Assembly: GCA_947625935.1 (NCBI GenBank)
Contig: CANQQE010000003.1
Coordinates: forward strand, 62,001 to 126,000
Reading direction: 5' to 3'
DNA from: an uncultured Muribaculaceae bacterium
GTDB lineage: Bacteria > Bacteroidota > Bacteroidia > Bacteroidales > Muribaculaceae
Length of the DNA: 64,000 nt
The position numbers and the translations under genes were made by a program. Below are positions 17,501 to 24,686 of this stretch, in pieces. The notes below the pieces were generated by a model that saw nothing but the letters and a program-made list of their open reading frames with translations, was not told the DNA's origin and did not search any database. Each line of letters starts with the position of its first letter. Position 1 is the stretch's first letter.

Positions 17501-18346
17501 TCAGCAGGCTTTGAAACTCATGTCGAGCCCTTTGACCGAGTGGGTCAACGCTCCGACCGATATGAAATCAACGCCACATTCGCCATATTGCCGCAGGGTG
17601 TCGATTGTGATTCCTCCCGATGACTCAACCTCTGTGCGGCCATTGATCAGTTTGACCGCCTCGCGCGTGCGCTCGGGGGTGAAATTGTCGAGCATGATGC
17701 GGTCTACTCCGGCTGCAAGCGCCTCTTCAATCTCGGGTGTGTTTCTGACTTCGACTTCGATTTTAAGGTCTTTCCCGTTTTTCTTGCAGTATTCCTTGGC
17801 TGCGTTGACGGCCTGAGTGATTCCACCTGCGAAATCGACATGGTTGTCTTTTATGAGAATCATGTCGAAAAGACCGATGCGATGGTTGCAGCCACCGCCG
17901 ATTTTCACAGCTTCCTTTTCGAGCATACGCATACCGGGGGTAGTCTTGCGGGTGTCGAGCACTTTTGTTTTCAGCCCTTCAAGCCGGCTCTGATATTTAG
18001 CGGTCGTGGTGGCTATCCCGCTCATGCGTTGCATGATGTTGAGCATGGTGCGCTCCGTCTGAAGCAGCGACCGCACTGATCCCTCTACCTCAAAAGCCAC
18101 GTCGCCGGGTTTGGCATGGGCTCCGTCCTCGATGAACACTGTCATTTTAAGCTCGGGGTCAAATTTTTTGAATACCATGCGCGCCACGTCGACACCGGCT
18201 AATATTCCCTCCTCCTTTATGATTAAACGCTGCTTGCCGCGCGCTTCGGCGGGGATTGTGCTGAGGGTGGTGGCATCGCCGTCGCCGACATCTTCGGCAA
18301 AGGCCAGTGTCAGCAGGTCGTCGATAAGTTCGTCACGAGATTTCAT
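17501..18346 (-). CDS. nadC: Nicotinate-nucleotide pyrophosphorylase (carboxylating)
   Basis: NadC (quinolinate phosphoribosyltransferase) converts quinolinate and PRPP to nicotinate mononucleotide in NAD synthesis. The 281-residue protein carries the signature segments DTRKTTPGMR, EKEAVKIGGGCNHRIGL, KIEVEVRN and IMLDNF with conserved Arg, Lys, Glu and Asp residues of the active site. It is transcribed divergently from rlmH from a short shared region. The quinolinate-forming genes nadA and nadB are not in the window. Confidence 0.96.
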   Translation of the reverse strand: MKSRDELIDDLLTLAFAEDVGDGDATTLSTIPAEARGKQRLIIKEEGILAGVDVARMVFKKFDPELKMTVFIEDGAHAKPGDVAFEVEGSVRSLLQTERTMLNIMQRMSGIATTTAKYQSRLEGLKTKVLDTRKTTPGMRMLEKEAVKIGGGCNHRIGLFDMILIKDNHVDFAGGITQAVNAAKEYCKKNGKDLKIEVEVRNTPEIEEALAAGVDRIMLDNFTPERTREAVKLINGRTEVESSGGITIDTLRQYGECGVDFISVGALTHSVKGLDMSFKAC

Positions 18347-18365
18347 ATATTCGCTTGATTTTGTT

Positions 18366-18383
18366 TATTTTTGTACAAAAGTA
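18366..18383. promoter_or_regulatory. Divergent -7 boxes for rlmH and nadC
   Basis: A plus-strand TATTTTTG (18366-18373) points to rlmH, and a minus-strand TACTTTTG (plus-strand CAAAAGTA, 18376-18383) points to nadC. The two boxes are 2 bp apart. Only 54 bp separate the two start codons, so the polymerases would compete for the same DNA. Confidence 0.5.
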
Positions 18384-18400
18384 AGGATTTAGACTCAGAT

Positions 18401-18874
18401 ATGAAAATTCAGTTGATGGTTATCGGTAAAACCGCGGCCTCTTATCTTTCGGTCGGGATTGACGATTATGTGAAACGTATAGGCCGCTATGTGCCGTTTG
18501 AGCTGAAGCTGCTGCCCGATGTGAAGGTCTCGCGGGGGATGACAGCCGAACGCCAAAAGGAATTAGAGGGGACCGCCATGCTCGCCGCTATGCAGCCGGG
18601 CGATTATGTAGTGCTTCTCGACGAACGCGGCAAGGAGCTGACTTCGCGGGAGTTTTCGGCGTTTATCGACCGCAAGATGTCATCGTTGCCTAAGAATCTG
18701 CTGTTTGTGATCGGGGGACCTTATGGATTTTCACGGGCGGTCTATGACCGCGCCAATGAGCTTATGTCGCTGTCGCGGATGACTTTTTCGCATGAGATGG
18801 TGAGACTGTTTATGGTGGAGCAGATTTACCGGGCCATGACGATACTGCGCGGCGAGCCTTATCATCACGACTGA
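18401..18874 (+). CDS. rlmH: 23S rRNA (pseudouridine(1915)-N(3))-methyltransferase
   Basis: RlmH is a SPOUT-class SAM-dependent enzyme that methylates pseudouridine 1915 in helix 69 of 23S rRNA on the 70S ribosome. The 157-residue length matches the family. The C-terminal trefoil knot is seen in FVIGGPYGFS and the final LSRMTFSHEMVRLFMVEQIYRAM and EPYHHD. The frame is open 30 bp further up, but the ATG at 18401 gives the standard MKIQLMVIGK start and fits the -7 box. The end overlaps the convergent Fur-family gene by 10 bp. Confidence 0.96.
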   Translation: MKIQLMVIGKTAASYLSVGIDDYVKRIGRYVPFELKLLPDVKVSRGMTAERQKELEGTAMLAAMQPGDYVVLLDERGKELTSREFSAFIDRKMSSLPKNLLFVIGGPYGFSRAVYDRANELMSLSRMTFSHEMVRLFMVEQIYRAMTILRGEPYHHD

Positions 18875-19299
18875 CCGCGCTTGGCGGCGCAAGCCGGGCA
18901 CAGCCCTTTGACCACATAGTTGGCCGACAGTGGGATGTAGCCGTCGGGTAGTGACACAGAGGGTATCGGAATATGTTCGAGGCAAGTTGTCGAGTGGCAC
19001 TCCTCGCAATGGAAGTGCAGGTGCAAGTCGCTGTCGTTGTCGTCGTGGCGGCTGTCGCTGCGGCACAGCTCATATTTGACACTTTCGCTTCCGTCGTCGA
19101 TAATGTGCACCATATGGTGTCTGCGGAACAATGACAACGCTCTGAATATGTTGGAACGGTCGATGGTTTCCAGCCGTGTTTCCAGCTCGGCGAGCGACAG
19201 AGGGCTGTCGGCCCGGTCGAGAGCGCGGGCTATCATCAGGCGGTTGGCCGTCGGCTTCACTCCGGCATTCTGTAGGTATTCGGTCAGATTTTCCATCAT
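18865..19299 (-). CDS. Fur-family metalloregulator
   Basis: This 144-residue protein has an N-terminal winged helix (ANRLMIARALDRADSPLSLAEL, then TIDRSNIFRALSLF) and the Fur dimerisation region. DLHLHFHCEEC and a later CPAC give the His cluster and two CxxC pairs of the structural zinc site. It may act as a repressor for zinc, iron or another metal. It lies 7 bp downstream of a metal-efflux-type permease gene and is probably co-transcribed with it, so it likely senses the exported metal. Met at codon 1 or 2 could be the start. Confidence 0.88.
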   Translation of the reverse strand: MMENLTEYLQNAGVKPTANRLMIARALDRADSPLSLAELETRLETIDRSNIFRALSLFRRHHMVHIIDDGSESVKYELCRSDSRHDDNDSDLHLHFHCEECHSTTCLEHIPIPSVSLPDGYIPLSANYVVKGLCPACAAKRGQS

Positions 19300-19306
19300 A
19301 TCATGT

Positions 19307-20446
19307 TCAGTTACAACAATGGCAGCTCGCCGATGGTTTGCGTCTCATTTTCCTCAGCAAGGATGCCGCGAGGAGTGCGGCCAATATGATGGCCGATGCT
19401 ACTCCCCACCAAGTGAATCGGTCGTGGGTCGCGCATGAGGCTGTCAATGAGCCGGTGAACCATTCGCGCGGCATGAGGTAATCGACCCCTAAAACGCAGA
19501 TAATGGCCCCGCCGATGATTGCTGCGAGATATGAGGCCGCCACGCGCCACCCCAAGGCATTGCGCACCACGAGAATTGAGGCGGCGTTGCAGGCCGGGCC
19601 TGCCATGAGCATGACGAGCGCGGCTCCGGGTGACAATCCTTTGAGCATCAGAGCCACGGCGATGGGTATCGATCCGGTGGCGCACAGATACATGGGCAAT
19701 GACAAAGCGAGTGCAAGCACCATTCCGAGCAGGGGCTTGTCGGTGAATCCGGCGAGGAAGTTGTCGGGGACCAAGGCCGTGATAAGCCCAGCGACCACTA
19801 TGCCTATGACGAGCCAGCGGCCCATGTCGTCCATCATGTCGACAAATGAGTGACGCATGGCGCGTTTGAGCCGATGAGCCGCATTCTCTTTTTTGCCGCA
19901 GCAGCATTGTTTTTCGCTTTTCCCGTTGTGGCAGCATTGTTTTTCGCTCTTGTCATTGTGACAGCATTGTTTTTCCTCGTGATTGTGACAGCATCCGCCT
20001 TCACTGTGGGGCTCCTTTGCGGCTGCCGTCACGGTGACGGGGCATTTAGCCAAACTTTTGTCGGCCTTGTTGGCGATGTGGCCTCCGAGCAATGCGGTGA
20101 TTAATGCGGCCACGGGGCGCAATATCGCAAACGGCAATCCCATGAGGGAGTATGTGGCGAGTATTGAATCGACCCCGGTTTGCGGTGTGGCTATGAGAAA
20201 GGAGACAGTGGCCCCCTTTGACGCGCCTTCGCGGTGGAGCGACAATGCGGTCGGAAGCACCCCGCATGAGCAGAGTGGCAACGGCACGCCGAGGATTGCG
20301 GCGTTGACCACCGACCTGAACCGCCGGGGGGCGAGGTAACGCGAGTAGAGTGAGGCAGGGATGTAGACGTGCATCAGACCTGCCGCAGCGAAGCCGAGCA
20401 ACAGCCATGGCGACATTTCGCATATAAGATGAAGGATCTCGTTCAT
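19307..20446 (-). CDS. SO_0444/ArsP-type permease, putative Cu/Zn efflux, with Cys-His repeats
   Basis: This 379-residue inner-membrane protein of the permease family (PF03773-like) has two hydrophobic halves of about four TM helices each. LLGFAAAGLMHVYIP and CSCGVLPTALSLHREGASKGATVSFLIATPQTGVDS-type signatures support the SO_0444 Cu/Zn efflux subgroup; I give the subgroup from pattern memory. Between the halves a cytoplasmic linker has repeated Cys-Cys-His-Asn motifs separated by short Lys/Glu stretches, ending CCCGKKE. These look like metal-binding sites. The adjacent Fur-family gene points to metal-responsive control. Confidence 0.85.
   Translation of the reverse strand: MNEILHLICEMSPWLLLGFAAAGLMHVYIPASLYSRYLAPRRFRSVVNAAILGVPLPLCSCGVLPTALSLHREGASKGATVSFLIATPQTGVDSILATYSLMGLPFAILRPVAALITALLGGHIANKADKSLAKCPVTVTAAAKEPHSEGGCCHNHEEKQCCHNDKSEKQCCHNGKSEKQCCCGKKENAAHRLKRAMRHSFVDMMDDMGRWLVIGIVVAGLITALVPDNFLAGFTDKPLLGMVLALALSLPMYLCATGSIPIAVALMLKGLSPGAALVMLMAGPACNAASILVVRNALGWRVAASYLAAIIGGAIICVLGVDYLMPREWFTGSLTASCATHDRFTWWGVASAIILAALLAASLLRKMRRKPSASCHCCN
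19901..19987. repeat. 30-bp tandem repeat encoding CCHN metal-binding units
   Basis: Nearly three copies of a 30-bp unit beginning GCAGCATTGTTTTTC occur at 19901, 19931 and 19961, the last diverging after about 15 bp. They are in frame and on the minus strand encode 10-residue units of the type HN(D/G)KSEKQCC. Copy number could change by slippage without breaking the frame. Confidence 0.85.
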
Positions 20447-20531
20447 AACAGAGTGTCGTTTTTTTGTTTGTTTTCACGCGAAGTTAGCGCATGAGAGGCG
20501 CAACTCTGTTGCAAAGTCGTCTTTGCTGAAA

Positions 20532-21287
20532 TCAGTCAAACTGTTTGCGGCGGAAAATGAAGTTTCGTCCGAGGTATTTTTCCTTGACCACGGGGTTGTC
20601 GGCCAGCTCCTCGGATGTGCCTTGAAACAAGATTTTGCCTTCAAACAGCAGATAGGCGCGGTCGGTGATGCTCAGTGTCTCCGGGGCGTTGTGGTCGGTG
20701 ATTAGGATGCCTATGTTTTTTTCCTTGAGTTTGTAGACGATGTACTGGATGTCTTCGACGGCAATAGGGTCGACGCCGGCAAACGGTTCGTCGAGCATGA
20801 TGAACTTTGGGTTGATGGCGAGGCAGCGAGCTATCTCGGTGCGCCGGCGTTCGCCTCCCGAAAGCTGGTCGCCGAGGTTTTTGCGCACTTTTTCAAGTCG
20901 GAATTCCTTGATGAGGCTTTCGAGGTGTTCGCGTTGCTGCTCTTTGCTTTCGCCCGTCATCTCAAGCACGGCCTTGATGTTGTTCTCGACACTGAGTTTA
21001 CGGAACACCGACGGCTCCTGGGCAAGATAGCCTATGCCGTTTTTAGCCCTTTTGTAGACGGGGAATTTCGTGATGTCGAGGTCGTTGAGGAATATGCGGC
21101 CTTCGTTGGGTGTGATAAGCCCAACGGTCATGTAGAAGGTGGTTGTCTTTCCGGCACCGTTGGGGCCGAGCAGACCGACGATCTCACCCTGAGTGACGTT
21201 GATCGAGACGTGGTTGACGACCGTGCGCTTACCGTATTTTTTTACTAAGTTGTCGGTGCGTAACACCATTTTTTCAGCTTCTTCCAT
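20532..21287 (-). CDS. lptB: LPS export ABC transporter ATP-binding protein
   Basis: LptB powers LptFGC-mediated extraction of lipopolysaccharide from the inner membrane. The 251-residue protein has Walker [10 protein letters not shown], the Q-loop region [18 protein letters not shown], signature LSGGERRR, Walker [14 protein letters not shown] and the H-loop TDHN. The sequence is typical of LptB rather than of other ABC ATPases, especially EPSVFRKL and [12 protein letters not shown]. The start could also be Met7. udk ends 21 bp away on its upstream side. Confidence 0.95.
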   Translation of the reverse strand: MEEAEKMVLRTDNLVKKYGKRTVVNHVSINVTQGEIVGLLGPNGAGKTTTFYMTVGLITPNEGRIFLNDLDITKFPVYKRAKNGIGYLAQEPSVFRKLSVENNIKAVLEMTGESKEQQREHLESLIKEFRLEKVRKNLGDQLSGGERRRTEIARCLAINPKFIMLDEPFAGVDPIAVEDIQYIVYKLKEKNIGILITDHNAPETLSITDRAYLLFEGKILFQGTSEELADNPVVKEKYLGRNFIFRRKQFD

Positions 21288-21308
21288 TGGCTTTGGTGGC
21301 TTGTCGGT

Positions 21309-21929
21309 TTAGTGGCAGTTACGGTGCAGGCGCGACTCGATGTAGTCGGTCAGCAGCCCTATGGCCACGGTGTTGTTGCCGCCTTGCGGGACAATCAGGT
21401 CGGCGAACCGTTTAGACGGCTCTATGTATTGGCAGTGCATGGGTTTCAGCACTCCTTCATATCGGTCTATGACCATCTGTGGCGTGCGTCCGCGCTCGAT
21501 GCAGTCGCGGGCAATGACGCGAATGAGCCGGTCGTCGGCATCGGCATCGACAAACACTTTCACGTCCATCATGTCGCGGAGAGTCTTGTCGGTAAGCACG
21601 AGGATTCCCTCGACAATCACGACGTCGCGCGGCTCGAGGTGCACGGTCTCAGGCTGCCGGGTGCAGGTGAGGTAGGAGTAGGTTGGCATTTCTATAGCCT
21701 TCCCCTCTTTTAGCCTCTGCAGGTGGGAGAACAGCAGTGGCCAGTCGAAAGCGTTGGGCTCGTCGAAGTTGATTTTGCTGCGTTCCTCGGGCGGGATATG
21801 GCTTGAGTCTTTATAATAGGAATCTTGCGGAATCACGGCTACCTCTCCGGCGGGTAAGCTCGATATTATCTTCTTGACTACGGTGGTTTTCCCGGAGCCG
21901 GTTCCACCTGCGATACCTATAATCAGCAT
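21309..21929 (-). CDS. udk: Uridine kinase
   Basis: Udk phosphorylates uridine and cytidine in pyrimidine salvage. The 206-residue protein has the P-loop GGTGSGKTTV (residues 8-17), IPQDSYYKD, NFDEPNAFDW and VIVEGILVL, all standard for the family. It lies upstream of lptB with 21 bp between them, so the two are probably co-transcribed. A minus-strand -7 match TAACTTTG is seen just upstream around 21974-21981. Confidence 0.96.
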   Translation of the reverse strand: MLIIGIAGGTGSGKTTVVKKIISSLPAGEVAVIPQDSYYKDSSHIPPEERSKINFDEPNAFDWPLLFSHLQRLKEGKAIEMPTYSYLTCTRQPETVHLEPRDVVIVEGILVLTDKTLRDMMDVKVFVDADADDRLIRVIARDCIERGRTPQMVIDRYEGVLKPMHCQYIEPSKRFADLIVPQGGNNTVAIGLLTDYIESRLHRNCH

Positions 21930-22047
21930 TTTGATGATGGTGTTGATTGATGTGGGTTGGATGTTTATTTCGCCAAAGTTAGTTTATCTTGCCGTTATTT
22001 CCAAGTTTTTGCGATGTGAAGCTGTCGGGGGAGAGGAATAATTAGCA

Positions 22048-22083
22048 GGAAAGCCGCCACACTTTACAGTGGGGCGGCTTTCC
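22048..22083 (-). terminator. Terminator of the rpsF-rpsR-rplI operon
   Basis: An 11-bp perfect stem, GGAAAGCCGCC with its complement, surrounds a short loop 48 bp after the rplI stop. On the minus strand the tail is only moderately T-rich. Stem strength and position fit the end of the ribosomal operon. Confidence 0.7.
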
Positions 22084-22130
22084 CGGTTAATCAATATCAG
22101 TGAATAAAAACGCTCGGTGTGTTGGCGTGA

Positions 22131-22574
22131 TTATTCGGCAACTACTTCAAAAGGAATCTCGACGCTCACCTCTTTGTGGAGACGGAGGGTGGCGGTGTAG
22201 TTGCCCACTTCCTTGATGTTCTCTTTGATGGAGATGACTTTGCGGTCGATGTTGTGTCCGAGTTTTTCGAGGGCCTCGGCAATCTGTATGCTGTTGACAG
22301 ATCCAAAGATTGTGCCTGTAGAGCTTGTCTTTGCGCCGATTGTGAGAGCGACGTCCTTGAGAGCTGCTGCCAAAGCCTCAGCGTCGGCTTTGATCTTGGC
22401 GAGCTTGTGGGCGCGTTGACGCTGGTTCTCAGCGAGCACTTTAAGAGCTGAGGGAGTGGCGATGACGGCTTTGCCGGTGGGGATGAGGTAGTTACGGCCA
22501 TAACCGCTCTTCACTTCAACGATATCGTCCTTGTATCCAAGGTTAGCGATATCTTCTTTGAGAATAATCTTCAT
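22131..22574 (-). CDS. rplI: 50S ribosomal protein L9
   Basis: L9 binds 23S rRNA domain V and stabilises the L1 stalk base. The 147-residue protein starts [32 protein letters not shown], the classic L9 N-terminal domain. The long connecting helix and C-terminal domain ([16 protein letters not shown]) follow. It is the last gene of the rpsF-rpsR-rplI operon, 28 bp after rpsR. Confidence 0.97.
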   Translation of the reverse strand: MKIILKEDIANLGYKDDIVEVKSGYGRNYLIPTGKAVIATPSALKVLAENQRQRAHKLAKIKADAEALAAALKDVALTIGAKTSSTGTIFGSVNSIQIAEALEKLGHNIDRKVISIKENIKEVGNYTATLRLHKEVSVEIPFEVVAE

Positions 22575-22602
22575 AGTGTTGTTTCCTTAGCTTTTAGAGT
22601 GA

Positions 22603-22872
22603 TTATTTCATTAAGTCGGTGACGAAGGGGAGAAGCGCGAGGTGGCGTGCGCGTTTAACGGCCTGAGCCACACGGCGCTGGAACTTCAGCGAAGTGCCGG
22701 TGATGCGGCGGGGAAGAATCTTGCCCTGCTCGTTGAGGAACTTCTTGAGAAATTCGGGGTCTTTGTAGTCGATGTATTTTATACCGCTTCTTTTGAAACG
22801 GCAGTATTTTTTCTTTTTCACGTCGACCGACAGGGGAGTGAGATAGCGGATTTCAGATTGAGATTGTGCCAT
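22603..22872 (-). CDS. rpsR: 30S ribosomal protein S18
   Basis: S18 forms a heterodimer with S6 on the 30S platform. The 89-residue protein has the signature [26 protein letters not shown] and ends [18 protein letters not shown]. It lies 3 bp after rpsF and 28 bp before rplI, the common bacterial gene order. Confidence 0.97.
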   Translation of the reverse strand: MAQSQSEIRYLTPLSVDVKKKKYCRFKRSGIKYIDYKDPEFLKKFLNEQGKILPRRITGTSLKFQRRVAQAVKRARHLALLPFVTDLMK

Positions 22873-22875
22873 TGA

Positions 22876-23247
22876 TTAGTCCTCCTTTACTTCTTCTTTG
22901 GTTTCGTTAGCTACTTTGTTGGCTTTGAGGCTGCGGCGTTTCGCTGCATACTCGGCTGCGTACTTGTCGAGACGGAAGACCAGGTCGCGGAGCACTCGCT
23001 CGTCGCGGCGGAAGGCTGTCTCAAGTTTCTTGACGATAGTAGGCTCGCCGTCAAACTCAACGAGGGTGTAGAAGCCGGTCGACTTCTTCTGGATGGGGTA
23101 GGCGAGTTTGCGCAGGCCCCACATTTCTTCGTTCACGATTGTCGCGCCGTTGTCGGTCAGCAATTTGGTGAACTTCTCTACCGCTTCCTTCATCTGAGCG
23201 TCAGACAAAACGGGAGTTAAAATGAAAACGGTTTCGTAATGATTCAT
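22876..23247 (-). CDS. rpsF: 30S ribosomal protein S6
   Basis: S6 binds S18 and 16S rRNA on the 30S platform. The 123-residue protein begins [18 protein letters not shown] and has [18 protein letters not shown] and a [14 protein letters not shown] segment typical of S6. A charged C-terminal tail rich in Lys and Glu follows. A strong promoter (23287-23317) lies 40 bp upstream, and this is the first gene of the three-gene operon. Confidence 0.97.
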   Translation of the reverse strand: MNHYETVFILTPVLSDAQMKEAVEKFTKLLTDNGATIVNEEMWGLRKLAYPIQKKSTGFYTLVEFDGEPTIVKKLETAFRRDERVLRDLVFRLDKYAAEYAAKRRSLKANKVANETKEEVKED

Positions 23248-23286
23248 TTTACGGTTTATTTAGTAAAGATGTGATTAAAACGGCTG

Positions 23287-23317
23287 CAAAGTTACCGCTT
23301 TTATTCTTAATTTGCAA
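23287..23317 (-). promoter_or_regulatory. Promoter of the rpsF-rpsR-rplI operon
   Basis: On the minus strand TTGC (plus GCAA, 23314-23317) and TAACTTTG (plus CAAAGTTA, 23287-23294) are 19 bp apart. The predicted mRNA leader is only ~30 nt, so there is little room for an autoregulatory leader RNA. Confidence 0.75.
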
Positions 23318-23347
23318 CGATGTGGACGATAATTTTTTGCGCCGGGG

Positions 23348-23512
23348 TCAGTTGGCAATGAACTCGCTGAGCGCGGGTTGCATTTGAGGCTGGTACTGGT
23401 AGGCCCTTGCGAACTGCCGCAAAAACGCGATGGTCGATTTCCCGACCGACGGTTGGGCGTCCTTAGACTTTGTTGTTTGCATTGTAGATGATTGGGTAGA
23501 GGTTCGCTTCAT
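23348..23512 (-). CDS. Small 54-residue protein of unknown function
   Basis: Reading the minus strand from an ATG at 23512-23510 gives a 54-codon frame ending TGA at 23350-23348. The product is Thr/Ser/Lys-rich at the start (MKRTSTQSST), then GKSTIAFLRQFARAYQYQP and a C-terminal LSEFIAN. The FLRQFAR segment followed by a hydrophobic C-terminus resembles small hypothetical proteins that I associate with Bacteroidales genomes; this is from memory. A second Met at codon 11 could be the start. It lies between the S6 operon promoter and the ECF sigma gene. Function is unknown. Confidence 0.6.
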   Translation of the reverse strand: MKRTSTQSSTMQTTKSKDAQPSVGKSTIAFLRQFARAYQYQPQMQPALSEFIAN

Positions 23513-23823
23513 AGGCAAATAATGCTTTTTGAGGGGTTAATGTTCACCCTTAAAACGTTAATTATGGCTCAATTATTATGCGGTTGGTTAAAAAATAAGC
23601 ACAGCGGCCCGACAACGTGAAACGGCTGAATTATTGTGTCGCGATAGTGAAAAATACTAAAATCACTCAGCCCGGTGTTGCGCGTGTCATCATTTTGTAG
23701 TAATTTTGTCAACGTAAACAAAACCAATCACTCGTTTAAGAGAGAAATAAACCATTAACCAATAACTTTAAACCTCAACAGCCTATAGCACAGCACTACT
23801 CTAAATCAAAACAAGAATAGTAA
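23513..23823 (+). other. Intergenic region with the sigma-factor promoter and leader
   Basis: This 311-bp gap holds the promoter at 23678-23708 and a ~110-nt leader of the sigma gene. The stretch 23530-23660 is AT-rich with several TTAAT motifs. I see no further ORF, tRNA or clear hairpin in it. Confidence 0.6.
23678..23708 (+). promoter_or_regulatory. Promoter of the ECF sigma factor gene
   Basis: TTG (23678-23680) and TAATTTTG (23701-23708) are separated by 20 bp, a Bacteroidota primary-sigma promoter. Transcription would start near 23715, about 110 nt before the ATG. Confidence 0.65.
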
Positions 23824-24414
23824 ATGCAAAAACTCAGCAAGCTCGCCGACGACCAGTTGGTGGCCGCTTACGCTAAAGGTAACAACGAGGCGTTTGACGC
23901 CTTGCTTAACCGCCACAAAGACCGGGTATTCTCTTACATCCTGCACATCGTCAAAGACCGTGACCAGGCCGAAGATATATTCCAAGAGACTTTCGTCAAG
24001 GCTATCATGACCATCAAACAGGGTCGATACACCGACTCCGGGAAGTTCTCGGCGTGGATATCGCGCATAGCCCATAACCTGATTATCGACTTCTACCGCC
24101 AGGAGAAGGCCGAGAACACCGTCTCGACCGACAGCGACGAGACCGACATGCTCAACCGCCGCGACCTTGCGGAGGAAAACGTCGAGGACCGTCTTGTCTC
24201 GGAGCAGATTCAGGAAGATGTGCGCCGCATCATCGAAGCTCTCCCCGAGAGCCAGCGCGAGGTGCTCATGATGCGCTACTACCGCGACATGAGCTTCAAG
24301 GAGATAGCCGAGGCGACCAACGTGTCGATCAACACGGCTTTGGGGCGTATGCGCTACGCCATCCTGAATATGCGCCGCATAGCTCAGGAAAACAACATAG
24401 TCCTCACGCTCTGA
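23824..24414 (+). CDS. ECF-type RNA polymerase sigma factor
   Basis: This 196-residue sigma-70 family protein has region 2 (FDALLNRHKDRVFSYILHIVKDRDQAEDIFQETFVK, then FSAWISRIAHNLIIDFYRQ) and region 4 (LPESQREVLMMRYYRDMSFKEIAEATNVSINTALGRMRYA). No anti-sigma gene is next to it. The primary-type promoter and simple context suggest constitutive expression rather than a stimulus-specific ECF circuit. A terminator follows 40 bp after the stop. Its regulon is not visible here. Confidence 0.92.
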   Translation: MQKLSKLADDQLVAAYAKGNNEAFDALLNRHKDRVFSYILHIVKDRDQAEDIFQETFVKAIMTIKQGRYTDSGKFSAWISRIAHNLIIDFYRQEKAENTVSTDSDETDMLNRRDLAEENVEDRLVSEQIQEDVRRIIEALPESQREVLMMRYYRDMSFKEIAEATNVSINTALGRMRYAILNMRRIAQENNIVLTL

Positions 24415-24454
24415 CAGTCCGACACCCCCCCCCGGTTTCGGGATTCAACCTCAT

Positions 24455-24488
24455 AGGGACGCACCGGTAGGTGGCGTCTCTTTTTTTG
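24455..24488 (+). terminator. Terminator after the sigma factor gene
   Basis: GACGC-ACC pairs with GGTG-GCGTC around a short loop, followed by seven T residues at 24481-24487. The T run ends 1 bp before the stop codon of the convergent 65-residue gene. Confidence 0.75.
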
Positions 24489-24686
24489 TCATACGGCAGC
24501 GGGGAGAAGTTTGAACGCTATGGCGGCGGCAGCCGCCATGACAAGCGTGATGATAACTGTGCCATACCTGACTATCAGGCTTGGCCGTTGACTGAGTATG
24601 TGTCTCACTTTTCCGCTGCGCAGTTCGATTGGCTGCGTTGAGGCGGGTCGGTCTTTTTCCATTGGCGGGTGTGGTTTACGGGTCAT
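24489..24686 (-). CDS. 65-residue membrane protein resembling a truncated HlyD-type fusion protein
   Basis: The ATG (24686-24684) overlaps the TGA of the upstream exporter gene as ATGA, a sign of translational coupling. The product has a charged cytoplasmic N-terminus, then IELRSGKVRHILSQRP, LIVRYG and one TM helix (residues ~43-62), ending LPAAV. That arrangement matches the first ~60 residues of HlyD-family membrane-fusion proteins that partner C39-type exporters in Bacteroidota. The periplasmic lipoyl and coiled-coil part is absent, and a terminator and the convergent sigma gene follow at once. It is either a remnant or a functional mini-subunit. An alternative start is Met9. A longer out-of-frame reading upstream is rejected. 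Confidence 0.72.
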   Translation of the reverse strand: MTRKPHPPMEKDRPASTQPIELRSGKVRHILSQRPSLIVRYGTVIITLVMAAAAAIAFKLLPAAV

